64,000 nt of DNA from Mycolicibacterium frederiksbergense (GTDB lineage: Bacteria; Actinomycetota; Actinomycetes; Mycobacteriales; Mycobacteriaceae): positions 840,570 through 904,569 of the forward strand of contig NZ_JARXVE010000003.1 of the NCBI RefSeq assembly GCF_029893345.1, in the 5' to 3' direction. This document shows, piece after piece, positions 33,750 to 43,136 of the stretch. The notes under the pieces were generated by a model. The model was given only the letters and a program-made list of their open reading frames with translations, made no database searches and was not told where the DNA came from. How positions within the stretch are numbered: the stretch's first letter is position 1; each line of letters starts with the position of its first letter. The position numbers and the translations under genes were made by a program.

Positions 33750-34240
33750 TCGGCGATCAAACGCGGGGGTCGAGTCCGAGCTTGGAGGTCCAGGCTCGAT
33801 TCTGTCGCGGTTGTCGGCAGCGAACAGGGTCTCGGGACAGGTGAGATGGTCGAATAGCAGCTGGATTTGGCCTTCGAAGAAGATGTCCCCGGCGGCTTCG
33901 CGCACCAGTGTCGGGTAGGTGATCTGCTCGGCGAAGCCGTCGGCGAGTGTGTAGTCGAGTTAGGGGCGGGGAACGCTCGGGGGGCTGTCGACGCCCATGA
34001 GGTACGGGCCGTGCGTGGCGGCCCATCGGATATTCGGATTGGCGGCAATGAGTTCTTCGGACATCGCATCGAGTTCTGGTGCGGACTCGGCCCCAGCCCA
34101 GCCCAGCTTCGGCCGCGGCCCGGGTCGCGGGTAGCCATCCGGCGACGGTGAGGCCGCGGTCATAGACGCCGTCGAATGTGAGCACGCTATAACCGCATTC
34201 CTGCCCGGCTAGCGCAAGGCCAATGAATGTCGGCGAGCCG
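33750..34240 (-). pseudogene. Decayed FrsA-type alpha/beta-hydrolase gene with internal deletion
   Basis: In minus-strand order the remnant reads ECGYSVLTFDG, directly followed by VYDRGLTVAGWLPAT; then, after a frameshift near 34100, ESAPELDAMSEELIAANPNI and RWAATHGPYLMGVDSP; then a TAA at 33960; then LDYTLADGFAEQITYPTLV and IFFEGQIQLLFDHLTCPETL. Intact relatives have the first FDG (FDGPGQG) and the second (FDGVYD) about 60 residues apart, with the nucleophile elbow between. Here the two FDG codon runs are fused, so the catalytic centre has been deleted between short repeats. Frameshift and stop confirm decay. Confidence 0.75.
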
Positions 34241-34454
34241 GACGGGGAGTTATTCGCCGAACGAGCGTTCATCTCACAGCAGTCGCAACGTGCGCGAGAT
34301 CAACGGTGTTCGCAATAACCATTTCCACTCTGCGAAGCGAACTTTGGTCCCGGCTGGCACGCGTAGGCATGCGTTCGTACGTCTGTCTCACCTCTTCGGC
34401 CACGAGTGTGCCCCGACAGGACTACGTTAACTGGTTTTGCTCAACGATAGTCGC
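34241..34454. other. Intergenic stretch, nothing recognised
   Basis: Between the hydrolase remnant and the interrupted transposase remnant. No gene, hairpin or repeat stands out. Confidence 0.4.
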
Positions 34455-34614
34455 TCATGGGTGAGTGCAGGCGCAGCGTCGCTCGCAGGGGTTGGCAACC
34501 CAGGGCTGAGTGCCGAGGCGGTGGTGGCAGTCGGGTTTCCAATCGCTGATGACGACGCGGGAGTGGGCCAGTGACCCGAAGTTGTTGATGTTGGGTCACT
34601 CGTCGCGCAGGCGG
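34455..34614 (-). pseudogene. IS3-family transposase remnant, C-terminal part (interrupted by IS21)
   Basis: Reading across the IS21-family insertion (36719 onward joined to 34614 downward, one GGCGG counted), the minus strand gives NGYVESFDSRLRDE, a stop codon where Cys is usual, then NINNFGSLAHSRVVISDWK and a poor match to the end of the protein, stopping at 34455. This is the catalytic-Glu region and C-terminus of an IS3 OrfB. The reconstruction across the joint is exact in frame. Confidence 0.8.
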
Positions 34615-34680
34615 TGTCGGCTCCGGTCGAAATATGAGCAGGTAGTTCCGGTTGAAAAGTGAGCACCCTTCGATTGGAGA

Positions 34681-36662
<1,982 letters not shown>

Positions 36663-36718
36663 ACACCTGCTCACTTTTCAACCGGAGCAGGCTGCTCAGG
36701 ATTCAACCGGAGCCGACA

Positions 36719-36790
36719 GGCGGGAATCGAAGGATTCGACGTAGCCGTTGCAACACGGTTCGCCGCCGCCGGGGGGCAGGCCCACCTGCC
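36719..36790 (-). pseudogene. IS3-family transposase remnant, upstream part (right of IS21)
   Basis: Starts with the second GGCGG copy. The minus strand reads EPCCNGYVESFDSR into the insertion. Before that, the usual IEPGSPW segment is no longer recognisable, so the remnant was already damaged. Confidence 0.65.
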
Positions 36791-37081
36791 GTTGGCCCAG
36801 TTAGCCATTGCATCGCAAGCGAATTCGGGTCGCCGTTGGAACTGCACGGGTGAATCGCTGCGAACTGCTCTATTTGAAGCCGCCACCCAGGCTCCTCTTC
36901 ATCACCGTCGCGTTCGACGGATCAACGCTGGAGTGGGGCCAGCTCAAACCGTCAGAGCCTCACCGGCGAGTCAGCAAATCAGCACCGCAAGCCTTCTACT
37001 GGGGCAAGTAAGTCACCCGGGCGCGACGCTCAGAGCCAAGGTGATCGGCGAGTTGTGGTTTGATGCCCTGATGAAACTATA
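36791..37081. other. Stretch without a recognised gene
   Basis: About 290 bases. A frame at 36808-37011 (plus strand) encodes CELLYLKPPPRLLFITVAFD and FYWGK but has no ribosome site and no known relatives; it may be decayed sequence. Confidence 0.4.
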
Positions 37082-37112
37082 TTGACTATAGGACACCTAG
37101 TGTCATATGGTC
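37082..37112 (+). promoter_or_regulatory. Promoter plus operator 3: GACTATAGGACAC-CTA-GTGTCATATGGTC
   Basis: TTGACT (37082-37087), 18-base spacer, TATGGT (37106-37111). A 13-bp inverted repeat with two mismatches (37084-37096 and 37100-37112) overlies it. Half-site ATAGGACAC and geometry are the same as at operators 1 and 2. Confidence 0.8.
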
Positions 37113-37140
37113 AGTATGCACGCTGAAATCGGGAGGTACG

Positions 37141-37359
37141 ATGAACAAACGCATTGTTGTCAGTGCAGCGTTATCGCTGGGAGCGTTCGGATTGGCGATC
37201 GCGATGGTGGCTGCACCGTTGGCAGTCGCGGCGCCCGCCGATGAACTGGGTCCTGGCGATCCGGAGACGGGTCACTATCTGACACCACACGGCACCAGTC
37301 CCAACGTGCTCTATGGGCCGAACCCACTAGTGATCCCGGGAGCAAACCTGCCGTTCTGA
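37141..37359 (+). CDS. Small exported peptide
   Basis: A 72-residue protein. ATG follows CGGGAGG. The signal peptide (MNKRIVVSAALSLGAFGLAI to VAVA-AP) is followed by a mature peptide of about 41 residues rich in Pro and Gly (ELGPGDPETGHYLTPHGTSP, VLYGPNPLVIPGANLPF), with no Cys. Proline-rich short exported peptides are frequent in mycobacteria and mostly uncharacterised. It is a one-gene transcript: operator 3 overlies its promoter and a hairpin terminator follows. The shared operator suggests it belongs with the exported protein at 23968 and the aldolases at 24653. Confidence 0.8.
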   Translation: MNKRIVVSAALSLGAFGLAIAMVAAPLAVAAPADELGPGDPETGHYLTPHGTSPNVLYGPNPLVIPGANLPF

Positions 37360-37369
37360 CTCGGGAGCG

Positions 37370-37419
37370 GAAGCGTAGGGCTTCGGCACGCACGTGCTTC
37401 GTCGGGGCCCTTACGCTTC
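37370..37419 (+). terminator. Hairpin terminator after the exported peptide gene
   Basis: Outer stem GAAGCGTA / TACGCTTC extended by GGGC / GCCC with one bulged base; the loop contains a smaller GCACG-CA-CGTGC hairpin. Confidence 0.55.
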
Positions 37420-37499
37420 GTCCCTAGGATCGTGGCGTTGGCAACTGTCTTTCACTTGCCATGTTTGTAACCGCGGCAGGGGGATTCTGTCGCCATGAC

Positions 37500-37733
37500 C
37501 TAGACCACCTTGGTTACGCCGTAGTACGCCACGACGTCGTCGGTGTCGGCGGTCGCGCTGGTGAGCACCGCGTATGACCGCAGGAACGACTGTCCGACGC
37601 AATTGTCCACCTTTACATGAATATCTTTGACCGTAATCCGCACCTCGTGCGATTGAAACGATTTGGTGCTCACCTGGGCGGTGATGACGTCGCCCGGCTT
37701 GAGCCACACTTCGATTGAGGGGGACCCGTTTGG
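37500..37733 (-). pseudogene. C-terminal fragment of a probable exported protein, cut by an IS3 element
   Basis: The frame (about 75 residues) reads IEVWLKPGDVITAQVSTKSF, VRITVKDIHVKVDNCVGQSF, then VAYYGVTKVV and stop. It resembles the last domain of a beta-rich secreted protein but no family is named. Its upstream part is replaced by the IS3 end at 37734, and no matching N-terminal part is found on the far side (38914 onward). Confidence 0.6.
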
Positions 37734-37744
37734 TGGTCCAGTCG

Positions 37745-38562
37745 CTATGCGGCTTGGGGTTGGTGGGTCGTGGTCCATCGTAGAGCGAACTCGGCCGGGG
37801 TGAGTTCGCCGTGGGCGGAGTGGGGTCGGTTGGCGTTGTAGTCGACTCGCTAGTCTTCGATGATCACGCGGGCTTTGCGCAGCGAGTCGAAGCGCCAGGA
37901 GTTGAGCAGTTCATCACGCAGGCGGCCGTTGAACGATTCGATCCAGGCGTTCTGCCACGGCGAGCCGGGATCAATGAAAAGTGAACCGGCACTATTGAAT
38001 CGACACCAGTCGCTCACGGCGTGGGCCACGAACTCTGGACCGTTGTCGAAGCGCACGTAGTGCGGCGCTCCCCGCTACAAAGCCAGGCGGTCCAGCACGT
38101 CGACCACGCCGTCGGCATCGATGAACCGATCAACGTCGATCGCGAGGGCTTCACGGGTGAACTCGTCGATGACGTTGAGCATCTTCAGGGTGTGGCCATC
38201 GGCGGTGGTGTCGAACTGAAAACCCATCGCCCAGATCACGTTCGGCCGGATCGGTGACATTGCGCCGCCGGCGACACCGATCCCGGTCAGACGTTTCTTA
38301 CGGCGGCGCTGCGGGACCCGCAGGCCCTCTTCCCGCCACAATCGGCGGATCCGTTTGTTATTGACCTTCCAGCCTGCTCGGCGGGCCAATTTGGCGGCCC
38401 GTCGCCATCCCCAGCGGGGCCGGTCGGTGGCAAACCGGCGTAGCCAGGCCCGCAATTCGGTCTCCTCTGCGGTGACCGGTGAGGGTGTCAGGCGCATCGT
38501 GGAGCGGTGAATGCCCACGACCGTGCAGGCGCGGCGCTTGCGGTTCGGGGGCAGAAGTTTCC
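37745..38562 (-). pseudogene. IS3 transposase OrfB (integrase core) with two nonsense codons
   Basis: Entered by -1 frameshift from orfA at 38557-38563, the frame reads KLLPPNRKRRACTVVGIHRS, WAMGFQFDTTADGHTLKMLN (first Asp), VRFDNGPEFVAHAV (second Asp) and WIESFNGRLRDELL (catalytic Glu). TAG at 38075-38077 interrupts DRLAL and RGAPHY, where Glu is usual. A second TAG follows VIIED (37857-37859), where Trp is usual (EDWRVDYN). The C-terminus then runs RPHSAHGELTPAEFALRW. All DDE residues remain, so loss of function is recent. Confidence 0.85.
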
Positions 38563-38838
38563 CGCTGAGAGCTCCTTGAGCATGTCGATGTCGAGGGCTT
38601 GGTTGGCGACGAGCTTTTTGAGCCGGGCGTTTTCGGCCTCGAGTTCTTTGAGCCGTTTGGCGTCGTTAGCCTTCATACAGCTGTACTGGGCCACCCAGCG
38701 ATGCCAGGTGGATTCGGTGACCTCCAGGTGCCGGCACACCTCATTAAGCTCCTGGCCGGCCCCGAGGAGCTTTTTGCCCTCGGTGAGCTTGCGGATGATC
38801 TGATCCGGCGTATGCCGCCGACGCTTGTTCGATGCCAT
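38488..38838 (-). CDS. IS3 transposase OrfA
   Basis: A 116-codon OrfA: helix-turn-helix region RRRHTPDQIIRKLTEGKKLL, EVCRHLEVTESTWHRWVAQY, then the leucine-zipper-like LKELEAENARLKKLVANQAL. The ATG at 38838 is the natural start. The frame-0 end after LKELSAGNF is likely only the minor product, as the slippery GGGAAAC at 38557-38563 directs ribosomes into orfB. It appears intact, but its partner is not. Confidence 0.85.
   Translation of the reverse strand: MASNKRRRHTPDQIIRKLTEGKKLLGAGQELNEVCRHLEVTESTWHRWVAQYSCMKANDAKRLKELEAENARLKKLVANQALDIDMLKELSAGNFCPRTASAAPARSWAFTAPRCA
38557..38563 (-). other. Programmed -1 frameshift heptamer GGGAAAC
   Basis: Zero-frame reading is GCG-GGA-AAC; the -1 frame GGG-AAA-CTT continues into orfB. 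It fits X-XXY-YYZ, the standard IS3 frameshift site. Confidence 0.7.
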
Positions 38839-39050
38839 GTCGTTGTTGATTCTTCCTGCCCAAACACCTGGGCAACAGAGTCCCACAACGACTGGACCAC
38901 AACGACTGGACCACTACGACGGGCTCACCTCAGCCACACGTGGCTCAGCCGCCACCTGCTTACGCAGCCTGATGTTGTGGACCCGCTGAATAAAAACAGC
39001 AGGCACGAATGGTGCGGGCTTAGAGGGTAACGCTCGTGGTGCGCCGATCA

Positions 39051-39728
39051 CTACTGATCGTCATGCCGAGTGTCAGATCCGATGACGCTCGAGATGCGGT
39101 CCAGAAGTTCACCCCGATAGCGATGATCGACGACAGCGGCGAGAGTTGTCGCCACGCCGATTTCGACGTGCCGGCGCCAAGCGTTCGCGTCGAGCCCGCA
39201 GCCCACCCATCCGACAAGTGTGCCTAGCCACACCAGTTCAAGTTGGAGCGCAACGACATTGGTATCAAGAGCACCGCGCAACATGCCGGTGTCAGCTAAT
39301 GTGTGCAATCCGCTGCTCCACATCGCTACTGCGCGCATCAACGGGCTGTCGTGACCGTGGGGTAATCCGAGAAGTGCGCCAAACACGGGTCTGTACAGAT
39401 CGGGGTCGTTTGCATAGTGGGCCGTGACGCAATCGGCCGCCTGTAGGAGGCAGTCGACGGGGTCGTCGCCAGACGGGGCGTTTTTCGAGACGGCGAGATT
39501 TTCGAGGCTGCGGTCAACGAGCGCCGCGAAGACACCCATCTTTGTCTGTAGATGGTTAAACGGCGTTGCTGGACTGACACCGGCTTGATCGGCCAATTCA
39601 CGCATCGTGAATCCGGGCCCGCGTTCGCGGATAAGAGCTTCCGCCGCGTCGAGAATGCGCTCAAGAATCGCGCGGCGGCGTAGCTCATACCCGTCGATCT
39701 CGTTATCCACATGTGCAATCGTAGTCAC
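39051..39728 (-). CDS. TetR/AcrR family regulator
   Basis: A 225-residue TetR protein. The helix-turn-helix is at about 33-62 (FTMRELADQAGVSPATPFNH), followed by a ligand domain of ~150 residues. The GTG start at 39728 lies 3 bases after the stop of the aldehyde dehydrogenase gene, so it is the last gene of the minus-strand operon 43056-39051. It is the only DNA-binding regulator inside the catabolic island and the first candidate for binding the TTATAG-N4-TATAA sites. Confidence 0.88.
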   Translation of the reverse strand: MTTIAHVDNEIDGYELRRRAILERILDAAEALIRERGPGFTMRELADQAGVSPATPFNHLQTKMGVFAALVDRSLENLAVSKNAPSGDDPVDCLLQAADCVTAHYANDPDLYRPVFGALLGLPHGHDSPLMRAVAMWSSGLHTLADTGMLRGALDTNVVALQLELVWLGTLVGWVGCGLDANAWRRHVEIGVATTLAAVVDHRYRGELLDRISSVIGSDTRHDDQ

Positions 39729-39731
39729 GAT

Positions 39732-41132
39732 TCAGGTGCACACCGCAGTCATACGAAGGTGGGAGTGGAAGCCCAGCGTGCCAAGCTCGACCCCGAATCC
39801 TGATGATTTCGCGCCGGCGATAGGTACCGCAGGCCCGCTAGATCCGTGGTTGTTGACCCATGCGATGCCGCAGTCGAGGCGGCTGGCCAGCTGTGACGCG
39901 CGGTCGGTGTCGGCGGACCAGACGGAGCCGCCGAGGCCATAAGCGTTCGCATTAGCGCGGTCGATGGCTTCGTCTTCGGTGTCGAAGGCGATTACCGGCA
40001 GGATGGGGGCGAATTGCTCTTCATCGACAACACGGGTTCCCTCTCGAATATCGGTGACAATGGTGGGTTCGACGAAGAATCCCCGTCGGTCAATCCGCGA
40101 TCCACCGGCAACCACCGTTCCATTGGCGGTGGCATCGGCAAGGAATTCTGCGGCGCGCTCCCACTGTCGCCGGTTCTGGACGGGACCAAGGGTGGTGGCG
40201 ATGTCGGACGTATCCCCGACCACTGCCCTCGCCGCGCACTCAACGAGTGCATCGGTAAGCGAGCCTGCAATGCTGCGGTCGGCGTAGATCCGTTTCGGGG
40301 CGGTACAGATCTGACCGGCGTTCCACATGCCGACCATGAAAAGAGACTGCGCGGCCATTTCGATATCGGCATCGGCGAGCACGATCGCCGCGTCGGAACC
40401 GCCCAGTTCCATGGTGAGCTCGGGCAGGTTTCGGGAGGCCGAGGCCATGATGCTTCGGCCGGTGTCGGTGGAGCCGGTGAAGGCGATTTTTGCGACGCCA
40501 GGGTGGCCGGTGAGTTTCGGCCCGACGGTGCCGTCATCGGCGAGCACGTTCACGACTCCCGGCGGGAATTCGGCTGCGGCGATGCGGCCCAGTTCGAGCG
40601 CGGACAGCGGTGTCGTCGGAGCGGGCTTGAGAACGACGGTGTTGCCCGCGATCACTGCGCTCGCGACCTTCAAGGCCGGTTGCATGAGCGGCATGTTCCA
40701 CGGCGTGATGGCGGCAACCACACCCAATGGCTTGCGATGCACCGTGGCCACGTGGCGGCCGTTGTCGCCGATGATCTCGTCGGCAGACCGTTGTTGTGCA
40801 AGGTAACGGACCAGGAAGGCTGCGCTGGCCACCTCCATCTCCGCTTCCCGGATTGGTTTGCCTCCCTCGCGACGGATCAGGTCGACGAACCCGGCTCGGT
40901 TTGTCTCAATTTTCTCGGCGAGGCGATCGAGGAGGGCGGCGCGCTGATCGGCCTCAGACTGCCGCCACGAGGCGAACGCATCGGCGGCGGCGTTGATCGC
41001 CCGGTCCACCTGCTGATCGTCGACCGCCCGCAGCTCGGCGACGGTGGTTTCGTCGGCCGGGTTGATGATCTCAACACGCCCTCCGGAGCCGGGCTCATGG
41101 TCACCGCTGATGAGGGAGTCGGTACAAATCAT
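39732..41132 (-). CDS. NAD(P)-dependent aldehyde dehydrogenase 1
   Basis: A 466-residue ALDH. Catalytic Cys276 (NAGQICTAPKR) and Glu242 (MELGGSD) are present, as are the cofactor motifs PWNMPLMQPALK and FTGSTDTGR. It oxidises an aldehyde to an acid (or acyl-CoA). Gly-Ile before Cys and Asp-rich surroundings resemble the vanillin/salicylaldehyde-type group, but the substrate remains unassigned. It lies 2 bases downstream of the NHL gene. Its likely partner is the ThDP decarboxylase at 43137, which would yield an aldehyde from a 2-oxo acid. Confidence 0.9.
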   Translation of the reverse strand: MICTDSLISGDHEPGSGGRVEIINPADETTVAELRAVDDQQVDRAINAAADAFASWRQSEADQRAALLDRLAEKIETNRAGFVDLIRREGGKPIREAEMEVASAAFLVRYLAQQRSADEIIGDNGRHVATVHRKPLGVVAAITPWNMPLMQPALKVASAVIAGNTVVLKPAPTTPLSALELGRIAAAEFPPGVVNVLADDGTVGPKLTGHPGVAKIAFTGSTDTGRSIMASASRNLPELTMELGGSDAAIVLADADIEMAAQSLFMVGMWNAGQICTAPKRIYADRSIAGSLTDALVECAARAVVGDTSDIATTLGPVQNRRQWERAAEFLADATANGTVVAGGSRIDRRGFFVEPTIVTDIREGTRVVDEEQFAPILPVIAFDTEDEAIDRANANAYGLGGSVWSADTDRASQLASRLDCGIAWVNNHGSSGPAVPIAGAKSSGFGVELGTLGFHSHLRMTAVCT

Positions 41133-41134
41133 GT

Positions 41135-42037
41135 TTAGGGTCCTTCCTTGAGTTCAAAGCGGCGGACGCCGAGGACCATGTCCGCGACGTAGATACCGAA
41201 AGGGCCGACTGCGAGCGCGTGGGGGCCGACCAGACCGCGGGGGGTGCCGCTCTCGGCGAAGCGTTGGATGCGACCGCTGTCTTTGTTGATGATGACGAGC
41301 GCGGCTCGGTGTTCGGTCGGGAATCCGCAGTCGAGCACGATGATGTGATTGCCGATCGTCGCGACACTGAACGGGTTGCCGATTGCCGCATCGTCGATCG
41401 TCTCTAGGTGACGGCCTTCGGCGTCGAACCGTTGAAGCCGTCGGTTCATGCGGTCCGCGACGAGAATCGTCTCGTCGACGTCGATGGTGAGGTCATGCGG
41501 AAGCATGAACTGGCCGTCGCCGTCTCCGGCTGCGCCGAACTGGTACATGAAGATGCCATCGGGGTCGAACACTGAGACCCGCGCGTTGAGATAGCCGTCA
41601 GTGACGAAGATTCGACCGTCGGCTCCGACCGCGACCGCCGTCGGCATTCCGAATCGGTCGGGTCCGTCACCGCTTTCGCGGTCCTTGCCCAGAACGCATC
41701 CGACTTCTCCGGCTGCGTCGAGCCGGAATGCCTGATGGCGGCCACAATCGGTGACCCACAGGTCGTTGCCGGCACAGGTGATCGCATGGGGTAGCCCGAA
41801 CATCGCTTGCCCGGTGGGGCCGTCGCGGCGAACGGAGCCATCCGGTGACCACGTCCCGATGACTGCGGCGTCAACGTCAGTGGTAAGCGCGTGGTCGGCC
41901 CACTGACGGCCACCGCGATCCAGCGTTATCACGTCTCCGTTGGGCGCGATGGCGATACCGGTGAGCTGACCAGCCGGGAACTGTGCCGGCGACCAGGGCA
42001 ACTCCGCAACCGCCGACTCAGCGATTCCGTGGGTCAC
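41135..42037 (-). CDS. NHL-repeat beta-propeller protein
   Basis: A 300-residue protein made of six repeats of the NHL/SMP-30-like type (LTGIAIAPNGDVITLDRGGR, FGLPHAITCAGNDLWVTDCG, GMPTAVAVGADGRIFVTDGY, MLPHDLTIDVDETILVADRM and so on). No signal peptide, so it acts in the cytosol. Such propellers can be lactonases, lyases (peptidyl-hydroxyglycine lyase) or binding proteins. The GTG start overlaps the Rieske stop (GTGA), so it is made with that oxygenase. It may open a lactone or act on the hydroxylated product; unproven. Confidence 0.82.
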   Translation of the reverse strand: MTHGIAESAVAELPWSPAQFPAGQLTGIAIAPNGDVITLDRGGRQWADHALTTDVDAAVIGTWSPDGSVRRDGPTGQAMFGLPHAITCAGNDLWVTDCGRHQAFRLDAAGEVGCVLGKDRESGDGPDRFGMPTAVAVGADGRIFVTDGYLNARVSVFDPDGIFMYQFGAAGDGDGQFMLPHDLTIDVDETILVADRMNRRLQRFDAEGRHLETIDDAAIGNPFSVATIGNHIIVLDCGFPTEHRAALVIINKDSGRIQRFAESGTPRGLVGPHALAVGPFGIYVADMVLGVRRFELKEGP

Positions 42038-43056
42038 GATCGGAACTCGAAGGTGCGCTGACGGTCAGCGAGTCCCGTTTCGTCGTAGGCCTTGCCCTTG
42101 AGTTCGTTATCGACAAGACGTCGTGCGAGCTGCGGCGGCAGATCGGCAACCACGCTGCGCTCAACCTGGCCGCCGCTCCGATTTCGTTCGGCCGCGCCCT
42201 CAAGAAGCACACGATCCTGCGACAGCAGCTCGAGCTCGTCCTCGAGGAATAACACCACACCTGACGGCGGCGCGATGTCTCCGTTGGGCAGGCGACTTCG
42301 ACCCATGAATTCGAGACGGCAGCTCGTCTCGGTGAGCGGAACCCAGTGGTAGATGGCATACGTCCCTTCGCGAGTGAGGAAGACGTAGTTGCGGTATGGA
42401 AGGTCGAACTGCGCCCAGGCTGCTACCTCTGACCAGTGCGGTACCGGTTCGGTTTCCTCGCTCGGCGGACCCCAGTAGGTGACGGATCGGTCATGGGCAC
42501 GGACCTCACCGAAGCGTGTCTGAAGTTCAGGCAGTTCGCCTTTCTCGGTCTTGTGGCCGGGGTAGATACCGGGGTGCGAGAAGGGCGTGTGGGCCACGTC
42601 AAGCTGGTTCTCGACGGCAGCCATGATCGGGCTGTTCCAGATCTTGGTCTGCTGTATCCAGCCATGGTCCTCGACGCCGAGGACGGCCGGCTCATAGGTC
42701 GGGGATTCGTGCTCGCCGGGTATCCACACCCACACGTAGTGGTCGACTTCGCGCGTATGCATGGCCGTGACGCAGTAGGTGACCTTCAAAGGCCTTGTCA
42801 GCGAAGGGATATGGACGACCTTGCCGGTGCCGTCATAGTCCCAACCATGGTATCCGCAGCTGAGTACGCCGTCGTGCACCCGGCCGAGGGACAGCGGCAC
42901 CCCGCGATGGAGGCAGCGGTCAACGAGAATTCGCGGCTCACCGGACTCGTCGCGGAATGCCACGTAGTGCTGGTCCCAGACCTGGAATGGGGTCGGAGCG
43001 TCTGCCGTGAGCTTCGAGGACGGGCAAGCCGGATACCAATGGTCTTTTAGCAGCAT
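42034..43056 (-). CDS. Rieske non-heme iron oxygenase, alpha subunit
   Basis: A 340-residue oxygenase. Rieske cluster ligands are Cys48, His50, Cys67 and His70 (CLHRGVPL...CGYHGW). The mononuclear iron site is ENQLDVAHTPFSHPG, with His156 and His161; the third ligand (Asp) is further downstream. Size and single-chain layout resemble the homotrimeric vanillate demethylase/carbazole/phenoxybenzoate type that remove alkyl groups or hydroxylate a ring. A ferredoxin/reductase partner is not encoded nearby. The ATG follows GAGAGGATC. First gene of the minus-strand operon that continues with the NHL, ALDH and TetR genes. Confidence 0.92.
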   Translation of the reverse strand: MLLKDHWYPACPSSKLTADAPTPFQVWDQHYVAFRDESGEPRILVDRCLHRGVPLSLGRVHDGVLSCGYHGWDYDGTGKVVHIPSLTRPLKVTYCVTAMHTREVDHYVWVWIPGEHESPTYEPAVLGVEDHGWIQQTKIWNSPIMAAVENQLDVAHTPFSHPGIYPGHKTEKGELPELQTRFGEVRAHDRSVTYWGPPSEETEPVPHWSEVAAWAQFDLPYRNYVFLTREGTYAIYHWVPLTETSCRLEFMGRSRLPNGDIAPPSGVVLFLEDELELLSQDRVLLEGAAERNRSGGQVERSVVADLPPQLARRLVDNELKGKAYDETGLADRQRTFEFRS

Positions 43057-43136
43057 AGGTTTGATCCTCTCGACACATGATTTATATTCTGCTCTAATCT
43101 AGATCAAACTCTAACATCTTTGCAAGGAGGACTTTG
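43057..43136. promoter_or_regulatory. Divergent promoter with operator A (43082-43097) and flanking repeat
   Basis: On the minus strand 43097-43082 reads TTAGAGCAGAATATAA, a variant of the 16-bp motif found also at 50749 and 56952. A longer-spaced inverted repeat GTTTGATC / GATCAAAC lies outside it (43059-43066 and 43102-43109). The region is AT-rich against the high-GC background and serves both the Rieske and ThDP genes. Confidence 0.65.

Larger units (their letters stand above)
37734..38913 (-). mobile_element. IS3-family insertion sequence, inactivated
   Basis: The left end is TGGTCCAGTCG (37734-37744). The right end carries the inverse CGACTGGACCA twice, at 38889-38899 and 38903-38913, so the true boundary is uncertain and no target duplication could be found. 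Two genes on the minus strand, orfA then orfB, overlap at a GGGAAAC slippery heptamer. orfB has two in-frame stops, so the element should be dead. Confidence 0.85.
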
